A stretch of DNA of 64,000 bases, taken from assembly GCA_963691815.1 (NCBI GenBank), contig OY829646.1:2914001-2978000 (forward strand), in the 5' to 3' direction. Shown one piece after another: positions 13,001 through 21,923 of this stretch. This stretch comes from Echiichthys vipera. Taxonomy: Eukaryota > Chordata > Actinopteri > Perciformes > Trachinidae. Position 1 is the stretch's first letter. Each line of letters begins with the position of its first letter. The notes beneath the pieces were generated by a model, which saw only the letters and a list, made by a program, of their open reading frames with translations, was not told the DNA's origin and searched no databases. The translations under genes and the position numbers were made by a program.

Positions 13001-15840
13001 CACATAATGCACATTTTTATAAATGAATGACAAATATAATTGATTGGGAAAAAAAGTGTTAGGCGTCAGCCAGGAACAGAATCAAAACAAGCATGGAGGA
13101 CAGCAGTGAAGCAGGCGGCCAGTGGAGGGAGAGTGAAGTTTTAGACCTAATTAGTATTAGTATTTGGGGGGACACTTTGTGCAATTTAGACTTGAAGGGT
13201 CTTATCGTAACACATCGGTTTTCGATAGCATTTCGAGAGAAATGTCCGAACGGGGCCATAGAAGAGAGCCATCATTAAAATATGAATTTTCTTTCTCCTC
13301 TTCCTCATTCGTGATATCCCCCACTCACAAATTTGCAGGCTGCAGCCACATACTGTTTTGAGCATTAAGCCATTAAGTCCTACAATACCTGTCGCCGTTA
13401 CCATGTTTGTTTCTGTTAACACGGTTGTGGCGTGATGTCATCATGCGGGTCACTTCAGGAGCGTGAGCTTTTCACTCAACAATCCGTAGACAGGCCACAT
13501 TTAAAGACTTATGTGAACAGACAAACAAAACATCAGATTTGAGATTGTGCATTAAGGCCTGCAGTGTTTAGTACTGTGGTGTCATTTGACTTGGACCTTG
13601 GATAATGTTCTTCATGTTCCTGTTCACAACCTCAGGAGCCTTCGCAAAATACATGAAATACATGGATTGGTTGTATGATCTTGTGCTTCTCCTTTTATGG
13701 TGCTTTTTTGTATAAGTTTATGTCTTCTACTGTTTTGTCTGTATTTTATTTATTATTTTGAGTTTGATGTATTTTAAAGGCCCTTCTAGGGTTGGTCATT
13801 GCAAATTAGCTTTGGTCTGCTCAGATTATCTGGTGAGCGATTTACAGATCCAATGCTAAATTTCCAAAACTGTTGGCAGCCTCATCAGGGATCATTTTAA
13901 ACAGGGTTCAAATATGGAGGATTATGATTATAATTACGTCTGTACTTTCAAAATGAGAGAGAGTCCTTGAGCAGCTGATGATGTTGCCAACCAACGCCCT
14001 ATAGTATGCTAGCTTACGGCTAGCATACTATAGGGCCGTCCATATGAACTGGGGCATTTTTGAAACCATGTGTTTCTCTGTGCGGTTTGTCCTTTCATCC
14101 ACACATAACCCCAGTTGTGGGCTTCTGAAACTGGAGTTTTTTGTAAGCGGAGTCCAGGGTGAACCTTTTGGAGTCCGGTTTCAGCAGTCATGTGTTGACA
14201 GGAAAACTGAGGAAAAACACAATGTCTGGTCGACATTGTTTGACGTCACAGCGTGCGACGGTAAACTGTCAGATGTATCAATGGAGACATGTGGAGCAGT
14301 CTAGACGTGACCAGCTGACGGAGTTGCTGTTATGGAAGACCAAGCCTAAATACTGCTGCTATTTAGCAACTTCTCAGCAACTACCACGTTTTCCTGGATT
14401 TTGCTGATTTTAAATTCATGAGTGACCGTGAGAAGTAACTCAACCTCACTGTCAATCCACACGAAGGAATCTGCCCGGCCTCGGTTCGCCATTGTTGTTT
14501 TTCTGGTATGAATTTTTCCAGCCTTGTGATTGGCTAAAATGGCCTCCCTGTTAGGAGTGCTATCACCACCTACTGCTTTGGCATGTGAATGACATTGTTT
14601 GAGGCCGATTTTGCGGTTCCGTGTGAACGGAGATATTTTTTTTATCACACTGGTGGTGTGGACAGGATTATTTTTTTTACTAGGAGCCATAAAAGTTTGG
14701 TTTCAAAAATACCCGTGTTCGTGTGGACTAGGCCTATATTTGACAGATATCAAATCTATTTCACCTCCACTTCTCTGAAGAACAGACAGCCCATGTTGAG
14801 CACGTCTCCCCAACCATTTGTAATCCAGGCTGGTTTAGTCAGCTTTTTTTTTATTCACAGTAAACTGTCATTAACACAACCACACATTGTTGCCTGTCGT
14901 CAGTCTCCATGTTGTTTACATCTGCCTGTGAGAGGTGGTGCATTGATACCTCTGACACCATAATCTCAAATAATATCATGTAGTGATTGATGCACCATCA
15001 TTTTCTAATCTTGTGGTGTTTGCTGTTGCAAATTCAAAAGAAGAAAACCTGATGATTCTCTGTATGTGTGTGATGTATCTCGATTTCAACATTGGTTAGG
15101 ATTTTAAAACTCCTGCAGTTTGAGCCCAGCTTTAGACTATAAATGCTGAGGAGTGGCAATGGCTTTGCTCTGATTGGTTGAAGGTCCATCCAATTGCGTC
15201 CAAAGGCATTTTGGTCTACGGCTGCTAATAACACCACTTAGAAATCAAAATGAAATGAGATATTCCAGACTAACTCGTGTAGGTACTTTAGGATTAATTG
15301 GATCAAAGTTTTGACTATCAAATTGAATATTTGAAAAAGATAATTAATAAAGAAAGAATACTAAAAATGAATAACTTTAATCTATTAAAAACTTCACACG
15401 GAGAACCAATTAAATGTAGGGCCTTGACTCACGTTCAGATTATGAGATTGATTATTCTCAATAAACTCAATAAACTTGTTAATCAAGTAAATATTAGTTA
15501 TCACTAATAATTATCAAAGATAACAATAAAAATTACTCTAGTTAAACCAGAGTTCCTCGGGGAACCACCGTCATAGACGGAGTGACAACTAATATAAAAG
15601 TCTTGTTAAATATATTAAACAACTACTTAAGGGTTGAACAGTGATAAATGTAATAGTTTAATCAGGTGAAGGATTTAAAAGTTATTTTCTTAGTGGAGGC
15701 TGGCTCATTCATCTTTGTGTAATATTAAATGAACAGACATATGGTAAACAAAAACATTTATTAACAAATTAATAAATACAAACAAAACACAATAAACTAA
15801 CTAAAGCTAACAGCAAATGTGTGTGTGTGTGCGTGTGCGT

Positions 15841-15881
<41 letters not shown>

Positions 15882-18800
15882 AGACAAAGAGAGGGAGGAA
15901 GGGTGAGGGCTTGGACCCCTGCAGAAAAGGTGTGAACATTAAGTTACACAAAAGCCAGCAGGCTGAAGACCTCAGAAGTTCTACTTCAGGTTATAACACA
16001 GTGACAGTTCTATGCTTAGCCGTTCATACAGTCTTATAACATGTAGTAATGCCCAGTTGGTGATTAGTTACCAGCCCATGAGATGGGAGATGTCTTGGTT
16101 GTTGCTCTTAGACAAAAGAGGACTCAGATCGCTCTTTGTTCTGCTCAGTTGAGTTGGTAACCAGTTGGTTAACCTGGCTGGTGATCCTACTCCATACAGG
16201 CCGTGTTCAGGGCCTAGGGACAGCGGGCAGCTGGTCCCTGGATCCAGCAGGAGAGTGTTGACTTGAGTGTGGAGATTCAAAGAGAGTCCAAGGAAGAGAG
16301 GCCAAGAGAGAGAGACCAGGAGAGAGGGCGTGAGCAGTGTCCTACAGTTTTATAGACACTGATGATGTCATCCCCAGAAGTCAGGTCAGCCAATGAACTG
16401 ACAGTCTGAGGTCCCTCGGAGAGTTCACACCTGGGTGTGATCTGTTGTAGGGGAAGGTTGCATGGCAGGCCTTTGTCTGTGACCATGCCCTCAGGGACAA
16501 AGGCTGCCAGGCTTTCGGGCTTAGTCTTTTCCTTTGTTTGATCAGGCTGAGGCCTTCTCATAATCAAACTGAAAGTTCACGTTAATCCAGAAATGAACAA
16601 TCATCTTTGGGATGCCGTTTGCACCTACACTCGCATTTGAGATTTGGTCCGGCAATGTCAGGCTCTCTGTATGACTTTGCAGATAGAACAATTGGTATCA
16701 GAAAAAGGAAGCCGATAGTTATGAAAATGTCATCTGAAGTCCCTAATTATTTTTAAAGACTGGGTAGGTTGATAAATTAAGACTCCGCATATTTAGTCAG
16801 TTGTGTATTGTTGCAGTCATTCCTGGTTAATAAGTTACAACACTTATGTGGCCCCCTGTGAACATCAGGTATCACTGGCAGTCTCTATTGTGCAAATGGT
16901 GAACCAGTATTAAGTCTACCAGTTTTATCTCTGTTTCTTTTCCTGTCTCCAGTACATGTACTGGACCATGAAGCAGCAGCTCACCCATCACACAGTCAAC
17001 GGTTGCAACGTCAGACCAGGAGACCTGCTGGCTTCTGGCACCATCAGTGGACCTGTAAGTGTGTCTTCAACTTGATCCAATCATATTCGTCTCTGGGAGT
17101 CTCCATCTTGTCAGACTTTGACTCCTCCTCATTTCCTCCTACCAAAAAAGGGCATTGATGTGATGTTGGTGGGAGGGAGATATGTCTGTCTGGCTAACGT
17201 TTACAGAATTAGCCACATTAGCTCCAATGCCCGGGAGCTAGGCTAACAGAACACGTTACTAAATAAACGGGAGTGGGAGTCAGTGTTGAGATTTTTTTCC
17301 GAGACCGGGAGTGAACGGTAGACTCCTGTGTCAGTCTCTAGTGGAAAAAACACCAGCTCCTGGAGTGAAGTACAGGTAGCATTTATGATCTATGATTTAA
17401 ACTGATATTCAACACAGTACCATGACCATAGACTGTGAAACACCGACCCTCACGACCCGAATCCTTCTGCTGCCCAAGATTAGCAACGTGTGTCATCGAT
17501 AGTAGGCTATATTCAAGTCATGTTGCAAGTGCGGCTATTTAATTAGCATAAAAGAGCTAACGTTAACAGGGTCTGTTCCTAAACCATCTCTTTGTACAGT
17601 CGATCGAAGAACAAATCCTCTTGGCCCTCATTTATCAAACGAACGTACGGCAGAAAAATGTGCGTACGACCATTTCCAAGCAAACTTCGGCATTCATCAA
17701 TTTGGACGTGAGCGGGAGCTACCATCAAATCTCACGTCTGGTCTGAGATCGTGTACGCAAATTTAAGCCTGTGGATTTGCGGTGCAGCACAGCAAAATCT
17801 GGCTGAAAATGATTAACAAACCTCAGCTGTCATTAAGCATAAGCAGTCACATATTAAGAACAGATCAAAACGGATTCTTAAAACGAATAATAAATAAAAA
17901 TTGTGGTTGGAGCAATTGATTGTACTCATATGCGTCTGAAGGCACCATCCATGAATGATTACGAATTCATCAATCGCCAAAACTACCACTCGATACATGT
18001 ACAGGTGATTTGTGATGCCAGGCTATCGCTTTTAAACGTGGTGGCCAGGTGACCGGGGGACACACACGATTATTTTATATTTCAAAACAGCGTGACCACG
18101 ACAGGGACAAGCGGTTGAAGATGAATGAATGAATTAATTAATGTGTTGGCGCGCGGCTGCAGGAATGCACACTGCAGAGCCAAAGTCATCTCCTCGGTAA
18201 GTGGCTACCCTCGATAAATTCAGATATATAATATCAGATGGTGACAAAGGTTATCCTCAAACGGAATACCTAATAACCCCGCTACAGAGCAGGAGCGCAT
18301 GTTCAACAGTGCGCACACATGCACACAGGTCACAGTGGAGCGCTGCTTCGGGTTGACTGCCTCCGTTATTCTTTTCCATACAGCGTTTTTATGGGCCCCT
18401 TTTATTCCACTCTTAAGACTGCCAAAAAGCACATCTTTATTTTGCTCCATCTCAGATGTCAGGATGCCGATCTGTGTGTCGGAAAAGTTTCTTTTCGTAC
18501 CAGGGTTTCTCCTCTCCATGTTTGACCTCAGTGGGCGAGGCCTCCGAACCAGGAATATTTAAGGGCGTAACATGTTAATGACGATCGAATTCAGCTGCCG
18601 CATTAATCAAGGCCCGCTCATTAGTACGCTGAGATTGGTCAGATACGAATGTTTCATAAATCACACGTGTGTTCTGTCGTACAACCAATTCTGCGCTCAG
18701 ATCTGCGCCCCGTTTTCACGCAAGATTGATAAATGAGGGCCATTGTCTCTATGGAAACACCACTACACGGATGACCACAGTCCAGGTCGAGATGGCGGAG

Positions 18801-20413
18801 TTAGCATGCTAATGATGCTAATCCTGACAACTAGCCCCCGAAAAAAAAGTGAGGGCCAGAGGCTAACTGCCACTCAAGATGCCACGGCCCTAATTATTCA
18901 TAAACTTTAACCTCCAATAAAATAAAAACAAGCCTGTTACAAAAAAATCACCCCCCTCAGTGTTGTCATGGAGATATGAGGTAAACATACAGACTAGAAT
19001 GTTTTTTTGTCCCAGGTCTTAAACAGGTTTAATTAGGCTGTGAAATCAGCCTGTTTAACATGGGGGTCAATGAGAAACTGCTCTATGTGCAAACTACTCC
19101 TACTGGACACCTCGAGAACTGCAATTTTTGGCACTTCCTTATTGGGTCAACCAGTCGCTGTGGTGGGGGCTTGGACTGGCCTGAGGTGCTATGGTTATAT
19201 GGATACTTTGCCCATTATAAAGCTGCTCTTTGTTATGACAGTGTGTGCAGATGAACAGTGTTTGACTTCCTTCTGTGGCAGAAATCCCAGCGGAGCACAG
19301 TAGCAGAGATCTGCAGAAAAACATGTTTCTTATCACACAGCAGATCATGGCAGACCCTCGGTGGACTAATGCTCGGGCACTACGGCCATAGAAGGAAGCC
19401 AAACACTGTTCGTCTGCGCACACTGTCATGACACAGAACTGGGTTTAAATTAGCAAACTATTTCTTTAAGTCAGGCCTGAGATTTCATGCTTGTAATGTT
19501 TTGAATTGATTGCTGAATAATCTGTGTATTGTAAAACAGATTTTAAATGATTGGATTAAAGCCCCAGTGTGTGACCTTAAAACTCTCGACTCTCTCCACA
19601 AATATTTTTTCTGGGATTTTACATTTTATCTCCTTGCTTTAATGTATTGTCGTCTCTTTGTCTTTTGACCTCTCTTTTTTTAAGCACTGTGTAACGTCTG
19701 GTATTAAATTTGATACAATGGATCCGACCTGGTGACACAAAAAATAAATTAGCTTTCCGCATTATTGCCAACAGTTTATCTATAAAAGAGAGGACATTAG
19801 TCTTCCTCTCTGTGTTTTACATGTACAGTACGTTTGTGGTGTACAACGCTTATACTGCGTGTTCTGTATTCCAACAGGATCCAGAGAGTTTTGGCTCTAT
19901 GTTGGAGCTGTCATGGAGAGGATCTAAGAGCATCGATCTCGGAGGAGAAGAAACCAGAACCTTTCTGAAGGATGGAGATGAAGTCACCATCACAGGTTAT
20001 AATCTACATTTAACCGACACCTTTTGTTGCCTAAACATAGCGCCACCTACTGCGAAACATAAAAGCATACAATGCCCCAAAATACTAAATAGTTAATGCC
20101 CATCCACTCAGAGACTTGGAGTGTGAAGTAACATCTCTGAAAGGCCACAGATTATTTCTCTTTATTTCAATAATATAAATATTGATAAATCTAAACATAA
20201 GTCTGACAAAATGTTTGACTGTTAAAAGACATGACTTCTATGATTTAAGATTGGCTTACATAATATGACCATACAGATGATCATGTCCAAAAACATTTTA
20301 ATAACTAAAGTATGTCCCATCTTTTCCTCTTTCCAGGTTACTGTCAAGGAGACGGATACAGGGTGGGCTTTGGACCCTGCATGGGAACCATTCTACCTGC
20401 CCTGCAACACTGA
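14..20413 (+). CDS. fah: fumarylacetoacetase, 14 coding exons, complete
   Basis: Fumarylacetoacetate hydrolase, a cytosolic enzyme that splits 4-fumarylacetoacetate into fumarate and acetoacetate, the last step of tyrosine and phenylalanine breakdown. Fourteen exons join in phase: 14-94, 584-694, 1236-1357, 3802-3851, 4355-4445, 5932-6029, 6254-6306, 6513-6612, 8192-8322, 9813-9888, 10947-10993, 16953-17054, 19878-19995, 20337-20413. The sum is 1257 nt, 418 codons plus TGA (the human protein is 419). All introns are GT-AG. Numbering stays aligned with the mammalian enzyme. The metal ligands Asp126, Glu199, Glu201 and Asp233 are present, as are the catalytic residues His133, Arg237, Gln240, Lys253, Thr257 and Glu364. 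The start is the ATG at 14 (MSFIKVDAS, A at -3). The promoter and 5' UTR lie outside the window, with only 13 bases before the ATG. No frameshift or stop is seen, so the gene looks functional. Confidence 0.97.
95..583 (+). other. fah intron 1
   Basis: 489 bases, GT-AG. No repeat or RNA feature recognised. Confidence 0.9.
584..694 (+). CDS. fah: fah exon 2
   Basis: 37 codons (PKRRIGVAIGDQ... to DVFDQ). Acceptor tctccccag and donor gtaagt. Phase 0 at both ends. Part of the N-terminal domain. Confidence 0.95.
1236..1357 (+). CDS. fah: fah exon 3
   Basis: 122 nt beginning PTLNAFMALGYEAW. Acceptor tccctacaag and donor gtcagt. Ends after two bases of an Arg codon that exon 4 completes. Confidence 0.94.
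1652..1680. repeat. (TTAG)n tetranucleotide run
   Basis: Seven tandem copies of the four-base unit in intron 3. Confidence 0.9.
2812..3250. repeat. dispersed teleost repeat (unclassified)
   Basis: Begins near gtagccaccgtgacgtgacc and contains catcttggccttcgccatc. The composition differs sharply from the AT-rich flanks. I recall this text as a common multi-copy sequence of fish genomes. The ends are not defined. It contains a short ATG ORF (24 codons) that I do not believe is a gene. Confidence 0.4.
3802..3851 (+). CDS. fah: fah exon 4
   Basis: A 50-nt micro-exon encoding AFVHQSTATMHLPADI. Acceptor tgtctttgcag, donor gtgagc. It links the N-terminal domain to the catalytic domain. Too short to find without frame matching to its neighbours. 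Confidence 0.93.
4355..4445 (+). CDS. fah: fah exon 5
   Basis: Encodes GDYTDFYSSRDHATNVG and onward to MPNW. Contains Asp126 (metal ligand) and the catalytic base His133. Acceptor ctcccacag, donor gtacac. Confidence 0.96.
4446..5931 (+). other. fah intron 5
   Basis: 1486 bases. Mostly unremarkable. About 5640-5760 is an AT-rich motif block of repeated gattaatc/gattagtc-type words resembling a dispersed teleost repeat. Confidence 0.7.
5932..6029 (+). CDS. fah: fah exon 6
   Basis: Encodes LPVGYHGRASSVVVSGTPI and the following RRPSGQMRPDQ, one of the most conserved stretches of the enzyme. Acceptor ttatgcag, donor gtaagg. Confidence 0.96.
6254..6306 (+). CDS. fah: fah exon 7
   Basis: 53 nt encoding KPPVFGPSKQLDIELEM. 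The two Glu residues of ELE are the metal ligands Glu199 and Glu201. Acceptor ttctcttag, donor gtgatt. Confidence 0.95.
6513..6612 (+). CDS. fah: fah exon 8
   Basis: Encodes AFFVGGGNQLGEP... to MVLMNDWS. Asp233 in NDWS is the fourth metal ligand. Acceptor ctctgaaaag, donor gtaaga. Confidence 0.96.
6613..8191 (+). other. fah intron 8
   Basis: 1579 bases, AT-rich with a short A/ATA run near 7500. No coding or structured feature recognised. Confidence 0.8.
8192..8322 (+). CDS. fah: fah exon 9
   Basis: Encodes ARDIQSWEYVPLGPFLGK and on to PNPIQ. Contains Arg237, Gln240, Lys253 and Thr257 of the active site. Acceptor ttactctcag, donor gttagt. Confidence 0.96.
8323..9812 (+). other. fah intron 9
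   Basis: 1490 bases. Contains a GAAA tetranucleotide run at 8618-8670. Otherwise nothing recognised. Confidence 0.8.
8618..8670. repeat. (GAAA)n microsatellite
   Basis: About 13 copies of gaaa with one interruption, inside fah intron 9. Confidence 0.9.
9813..9888 (+). CDS. fah: fah exon 10
   Basis: Encodes DPEPLPYLQHPDAYTLNI and on to FVSLK. Acceptor ctctctctgcag, donor gtactg (weak). A long CT/CA microsatellite follows about 70 bases downstream. Confidence 0.94.
9957..10072. repeat. (CT)n(CA)n compound microsatellite
   Basis: CT run at 9957-9983, then an uninterrupted CA run from about 9985 to 10072, in fah intron 10. Confidence 0.95.
10400..10830. repeat. dispersed repeat, inverted partner of 49970-50290
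   Basis: Read on the minus strand, this stretch matches 50040-50290 on the plus strand: ctgcagag.tttggtgttat, gcagtattagtggttaaa, gctgttagc and aatggcttattt occur in the same order. The family is unknown to me. It lies in fah intron 10. Confidence 0.6.
10947..10993 (+). CDS. fah: fah exon 11
   Basis: 47 nt encoding GDGMAEAATICKSNFK. Acceptor cttttag, donor gtaaga. Precedes the largest intron (5959 bases). Confidence 0.94.
11027..11558. mobile_element. Harbinger-like MITE with TAA target duplication
   Basis: Element 11030-11555 (526 bases). The inverted ends begin TGCCACATTCAAACC and TGCCGCGTTCAGACC, with similarity continuing for about 30 bases. Both sides are flanked by TAA (11027-11029 and 11556-11558), the 3-bp duplication expected of PIF/Harbinger elements. 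Internally, 11325-11400 reads RRILDFHNMYNAATVV, which loosely resembles the start of a MADF/Myb-type exon. Lies in fah intron 11. Confidence 0.65.
11705..11898 (-). mobile_element. tRNA-derived SINE remnant
   Basis: On the minus strand the order is: a tRNA-like head (tggcacagtcgccccatgta), a degenerate B-box region (gcagcgggttctacacc), then ctgcggccctttgctgcatg, a C-run, and a body ending in an A-rich tail. I recognise this layout as a widespread teleost SINE. An 18-base G run (11794-11811) sits inside it on the plus strand. Confidence 0.5.
11902..12844 (-). mobile_element. hAT deletion derivative, copy 1
   Basis: The left end cagtagtggctgctgg and right end ccagccgccccttg form the degenerate inverted ends of an hAT family. 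The sequence matches 41639-42421 nearly base for base over both flanking parts (aggcgtcttttccagagac, gagctgctgcgccaggct, caatgaaatgttcacacag). The transposase C-terminus kept by the other copy is deleted here. Instead this copy keeps about 350 extra bases (12170-12520) absent there. Inserted in fah intron 11. Confidence 0.65.
13093..13265 (+). pseudogene. Myb/SANT-like (trihelix) exon remnant
   Basis: Reads MEDSSEAGGQWRESEVLDLI, then continues in another frame as LEGSYRNTSVFDSISREM and SERGHRR. The spaced W, E.LD..I..W, Y.. and F..I...M..RG pattern is the first two helices of a Myb_DNA-bind_4 domain. A 6-bp tandem duplication (ATTAGT) and a frame change break it. It belongs to the DNA transposon around it, not to a host gene. 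Confidence 0.55.
13996..14036. repeat. perfect 18-bp inverted repeat, 5-nt loop
   Basis: Arms 13996-14013 and 14019-14036 are exact reverse complements (gccctatagtatgctagc) around the loop ttacg. The right arm runs into the first bases of the MITE at 14033. Confidence 0.95.
14033..14734. mobile_element. MITE, about 700 bp, TATA target duplication
   Basis: The left end GGGCCGTCCATATGAAC and, on the other strand, the right end GGCCTAGTCCACACGAAC are inverted. Both are followed by atttttgaaacca. Flanked by TATA at 14029-14032 and 14735-14738. No coding capacity. The superfamily is not assigned. Lies in fah intron 11. Confidence 0.6.
15241..16860. other. AT-rich then GC-richer unclassified block in fah intron 11
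   Basis: 15260-15790 is very AT-rich (attaattgg..., ataataaac words). 15820-15878 is a GT microsatellite. 15890-16600 is GC-richer with no recognisable protein. It may be an LTR or large DNA-element remnant, but no ends could be matched. Confidence 0.3.
15820..15878. repeat. (GT)n microsatellite
   Basis: GT run with interspersed gtgc variants in fah intron 11. Confidence 0.95.
16953..17054 (+). CDS. fah: fah exon 12
   Basis: 34 codons from YMYWTMKQQLTHH to SGTISGP. Acceptor cctgtctccag, donor gtaagt. Isolated from its neighbours by transposon-filled introns 11 and 12. Confidence 0.96.
17180..17622. repeat. dispersed repeat R, copy 1 (inverted partner of 56770-57310)
   Basis: Contains gggagtgggagtcagtgttg, gtcagtctctagtggaaaaa, aaactgatattcaacacag, taccatgaccatagactg and gctatttaattagcat in the same order as the minus strand of 56840-57275. 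The repeat resumes at 18743 after an inserted element. The family is not recognised. Confidence 0.7.
17622..18742. mobile_element. Harbinger-like element with 17-bp perfect terminal inverted repeats
   Basis: Ends TGGCCCTCATTTATCAA (17622-17638) and its exact reverse complement (18726-18742). 1121 bases long. It carries one Myb/SANT-like exon on the minus strand and no transposase. Its insertion is confirmed by the uninterrupted paralogous sequence on the minus strand near 56807-56820. A LINE-type tail (18090-18142, ending gttgaagatgaatgaatg) sits inside. Confidence 0.75.
18400..18519 (-). pseudogene. Myb/SANT-like exon of the Harbinger-like element
   Basis: The minus-strand ORF starts at 18519: MERRNPGTKRNFSDTQIGIL, then LTSEMEQNKDVLFGSLKSGI and KGAHKNAVWKRITEAVN. 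This is the Myb/SANT-like domain of the NAIF1/Harbinger type: F(S/T)D..I..L..E...NK.VLFG and the W..ITEAVN helix. The reading after ITEAVN runs into unrelated sequence, as expected at an exon end. It would bind the element's own ends if it were intact. Confidence 0.65.
18743..18835. repeat. dispersed repeat R, resumed; partly matched at 55041-55098
   Basis: 18743-18778 continues copy 1 of repeat R. 18796-18835 (gttagcatgctaatgatgct and onward) is the reverse complement of 55046-55085. Confidence 0.6.
19231..19433. repeat. long imperfect inverted repeat (50-bp arms)
   Basis: Left arm 19231-19280 and right arm 19384-19433 are reverse complements with about five differences in 50, around a loop of about 103 bases. 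Most differences would still pair as G-U in RNA. Lies in fah intron 12. Confidence 0.85.
19878..19995 (+). CDS. fah: fah exon 13
   Basis: Encodes DPESFGSMLELSWRG and on to DGDEVTIT. Contains catalytic Glu364. Acceptor ttccaacag, donor gttata, the weakest donor in the gene. Confidence 0.95.
20337..20413 (+). CDS. fah: fah exon 14 (terminal coding)
   Basis: Encodes YCQGDGYRVGFGPC and ends ILPALQH-TGA. Acceptor ctctttccag. The C-terminus is one residue shorter than in human. Confidence 0.95.
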
Positions 20414-20790
20414 AACACACTTACTGTCATTTAAGGGGACATTATTTTGTGGAGCATAAATACTGGAAGACACAAAGTTAAACTGCTACTGTATCTCACC
20501 TTGTGTTCACTATCTACTATCACTATGGATGAAGATGACTACAACCCAAAACTCTGCTCACACATATCACACATCTTAAAATTAGGGGTTTCTAGCCTAG
20601 TTAATAATTGATGAGCTTTTCTCAGATTCAGTCGATGTGGTCTTAGAGCTCTGTAGAGTTGTAGAGTGACCTTGTTATAGAAATCCTTTGCAATATTCAT
20701 CCAGCAGAGGAATGCTTCCACATCACCATGTTACTGCTATACCAGGATCAGTGTTATCAAGGTTTTATATGCGTTGACTCCTGATTTATG

Positions 20791-20796
20791 ATTAAA
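20791..20796 (+). terminator. candidate fah polyadenylation signal ATTAAA
   Basis: ATTAAA lies about 380 bases after the fah stop, followed by a GT-rich stretch (tgtttgtgtctttt) about 15 bases later. It is the only plausible signal before the AT microsatellite at 21 kb. 20414-20820 is therefore read as the 3' UTR. Confidence 0.45.
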
Positions 20797-21012
20797 TCAT
20801 GTATTTTTAGTGTTTGTGTCTTTTGGTATCCTGCCCATCAGATGTCTGCGGGTAATCACAGCTGCATTCACAATTTTATCCTGAAATTACTAATTTAGTC
20901 AGACATATTTCTTATTCATATAAAGTATACGTCTGGTCCTGTGCAGACCTTAACCAACAATGCTACTACAATGATCTTTATCTTGCTAAAAAGGATTGTC
21001 TATGTAAGCTAC

Positions 21013-21023
21013 CTATATATGTT

Positions 21024-21075
<52 letters not shown>

Positions 21076-21240
21076 TGTATATATATATATATATATATAT
21101 ATATGTTTGTATATATATATATATATATATACGTATGGATATATATTTGTATATACTGTATATGTATGTACAGTATATATATGTATGTATATATACGTAT
21201 GGATATATATTTGTATATACGGTATATGTATATGTATGTA
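21013..21240. repeat. (AT)n / TATG compound microsatellite
   Basis: AT runs separated by gtttgtat, followed by irregular atgtatgtat words. The open frames over it are artefacts. Confidence 0.95.
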
Positions 21241-21923
21241 AACTATTTAGTTGCAGTCAACAGCTGTGACTTAGGAGGTAGTGGGGCATTCATTGATCCA
21301 TAGATCAGCACTTCCATCCCCTTCTCTGGTTTGCATGTCAAAGTGTCCTTGGGGATAAGCAGGTGGCACTTTGCATGGCAGCCTCTGCCGTCACTATCTG
21401 TGTGTGATCAGAATGCAAGCACAGCCAGGAAACTTAAAACCTCTGAACAAACTAACTAAAAGGGGGGACAAAACATGCTGTTGAATCTAAAAGACAAATG
21501 CAAAAATTTGAATATGGCCCAATAAATCAAATTATTTTCACATGCCCATCTTACGAAAAAAGAAAAAAGTATAAACTGGAAAATGCATTTCCTACAGAAA
21601 ATGCAAGGAAATGCTAAGAAGCTAAATCGCTAAAGCTAAACTGGATTGCTGGCTTAAATGTGTAAGAAGAAGGTGAAGTAGTGAGCATAGTTGGAAAAGT
21701 GAGAATTTTTTAATTAGTATAAATTCCATTTCCTTATGAACCCAGAAAAAGCACAAAAGCAGTTCTAGTAGTAGCAGTAGTAACAGTAGCATTGTAACAC
21801 AAACATGTGAACCCCCCCTAAAGAAACTAATTCCATAAATAGATCCCACATAGTAGAACACTTTAAACCTTTAATGCACATCAAAATTTAACAGACCACT
21901 TCATTTAGAATCTGTATTTTATT
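21241..21923. other. intergenic, nothing recognised
   Basis: Unique-looking AT-rich sequence with a short degenerate tagtag/cagtag run near 21765. No gene seen. Confidence 0.6.

Larger units (their letters stand above)
11629..13570 (+). mobile_element. DNA element with Myb/trihelix exon, interrupted by SINE and hAT
   Basis: Left end ctacgttcacactaaag and right end (minus strand) aaacactgcaggccttaatg resemble the two ends of a common teleost DNA transposon starting with a cgttcacac motif. A SINE (11705-11898) and an hAT copy (11902-12844) lie inside it. An ATG at 13093 opens a Myb/SANT-like trihelix exon. No transposase is visible. The element borders are approximate. Confidence 0.5.

Noticed and set aside
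14346..14690. 114-codon minus-strand frame in fah intron 11
   Set aside because: It lies inside the 702-bp MITE and resembles no known protein.
19040..19429. Two opposed frames sharing MTVCADEQCL.SF.GR
   Set aside because: The shared peptide comes from the two arms of an inverted repeat, not from related genes.
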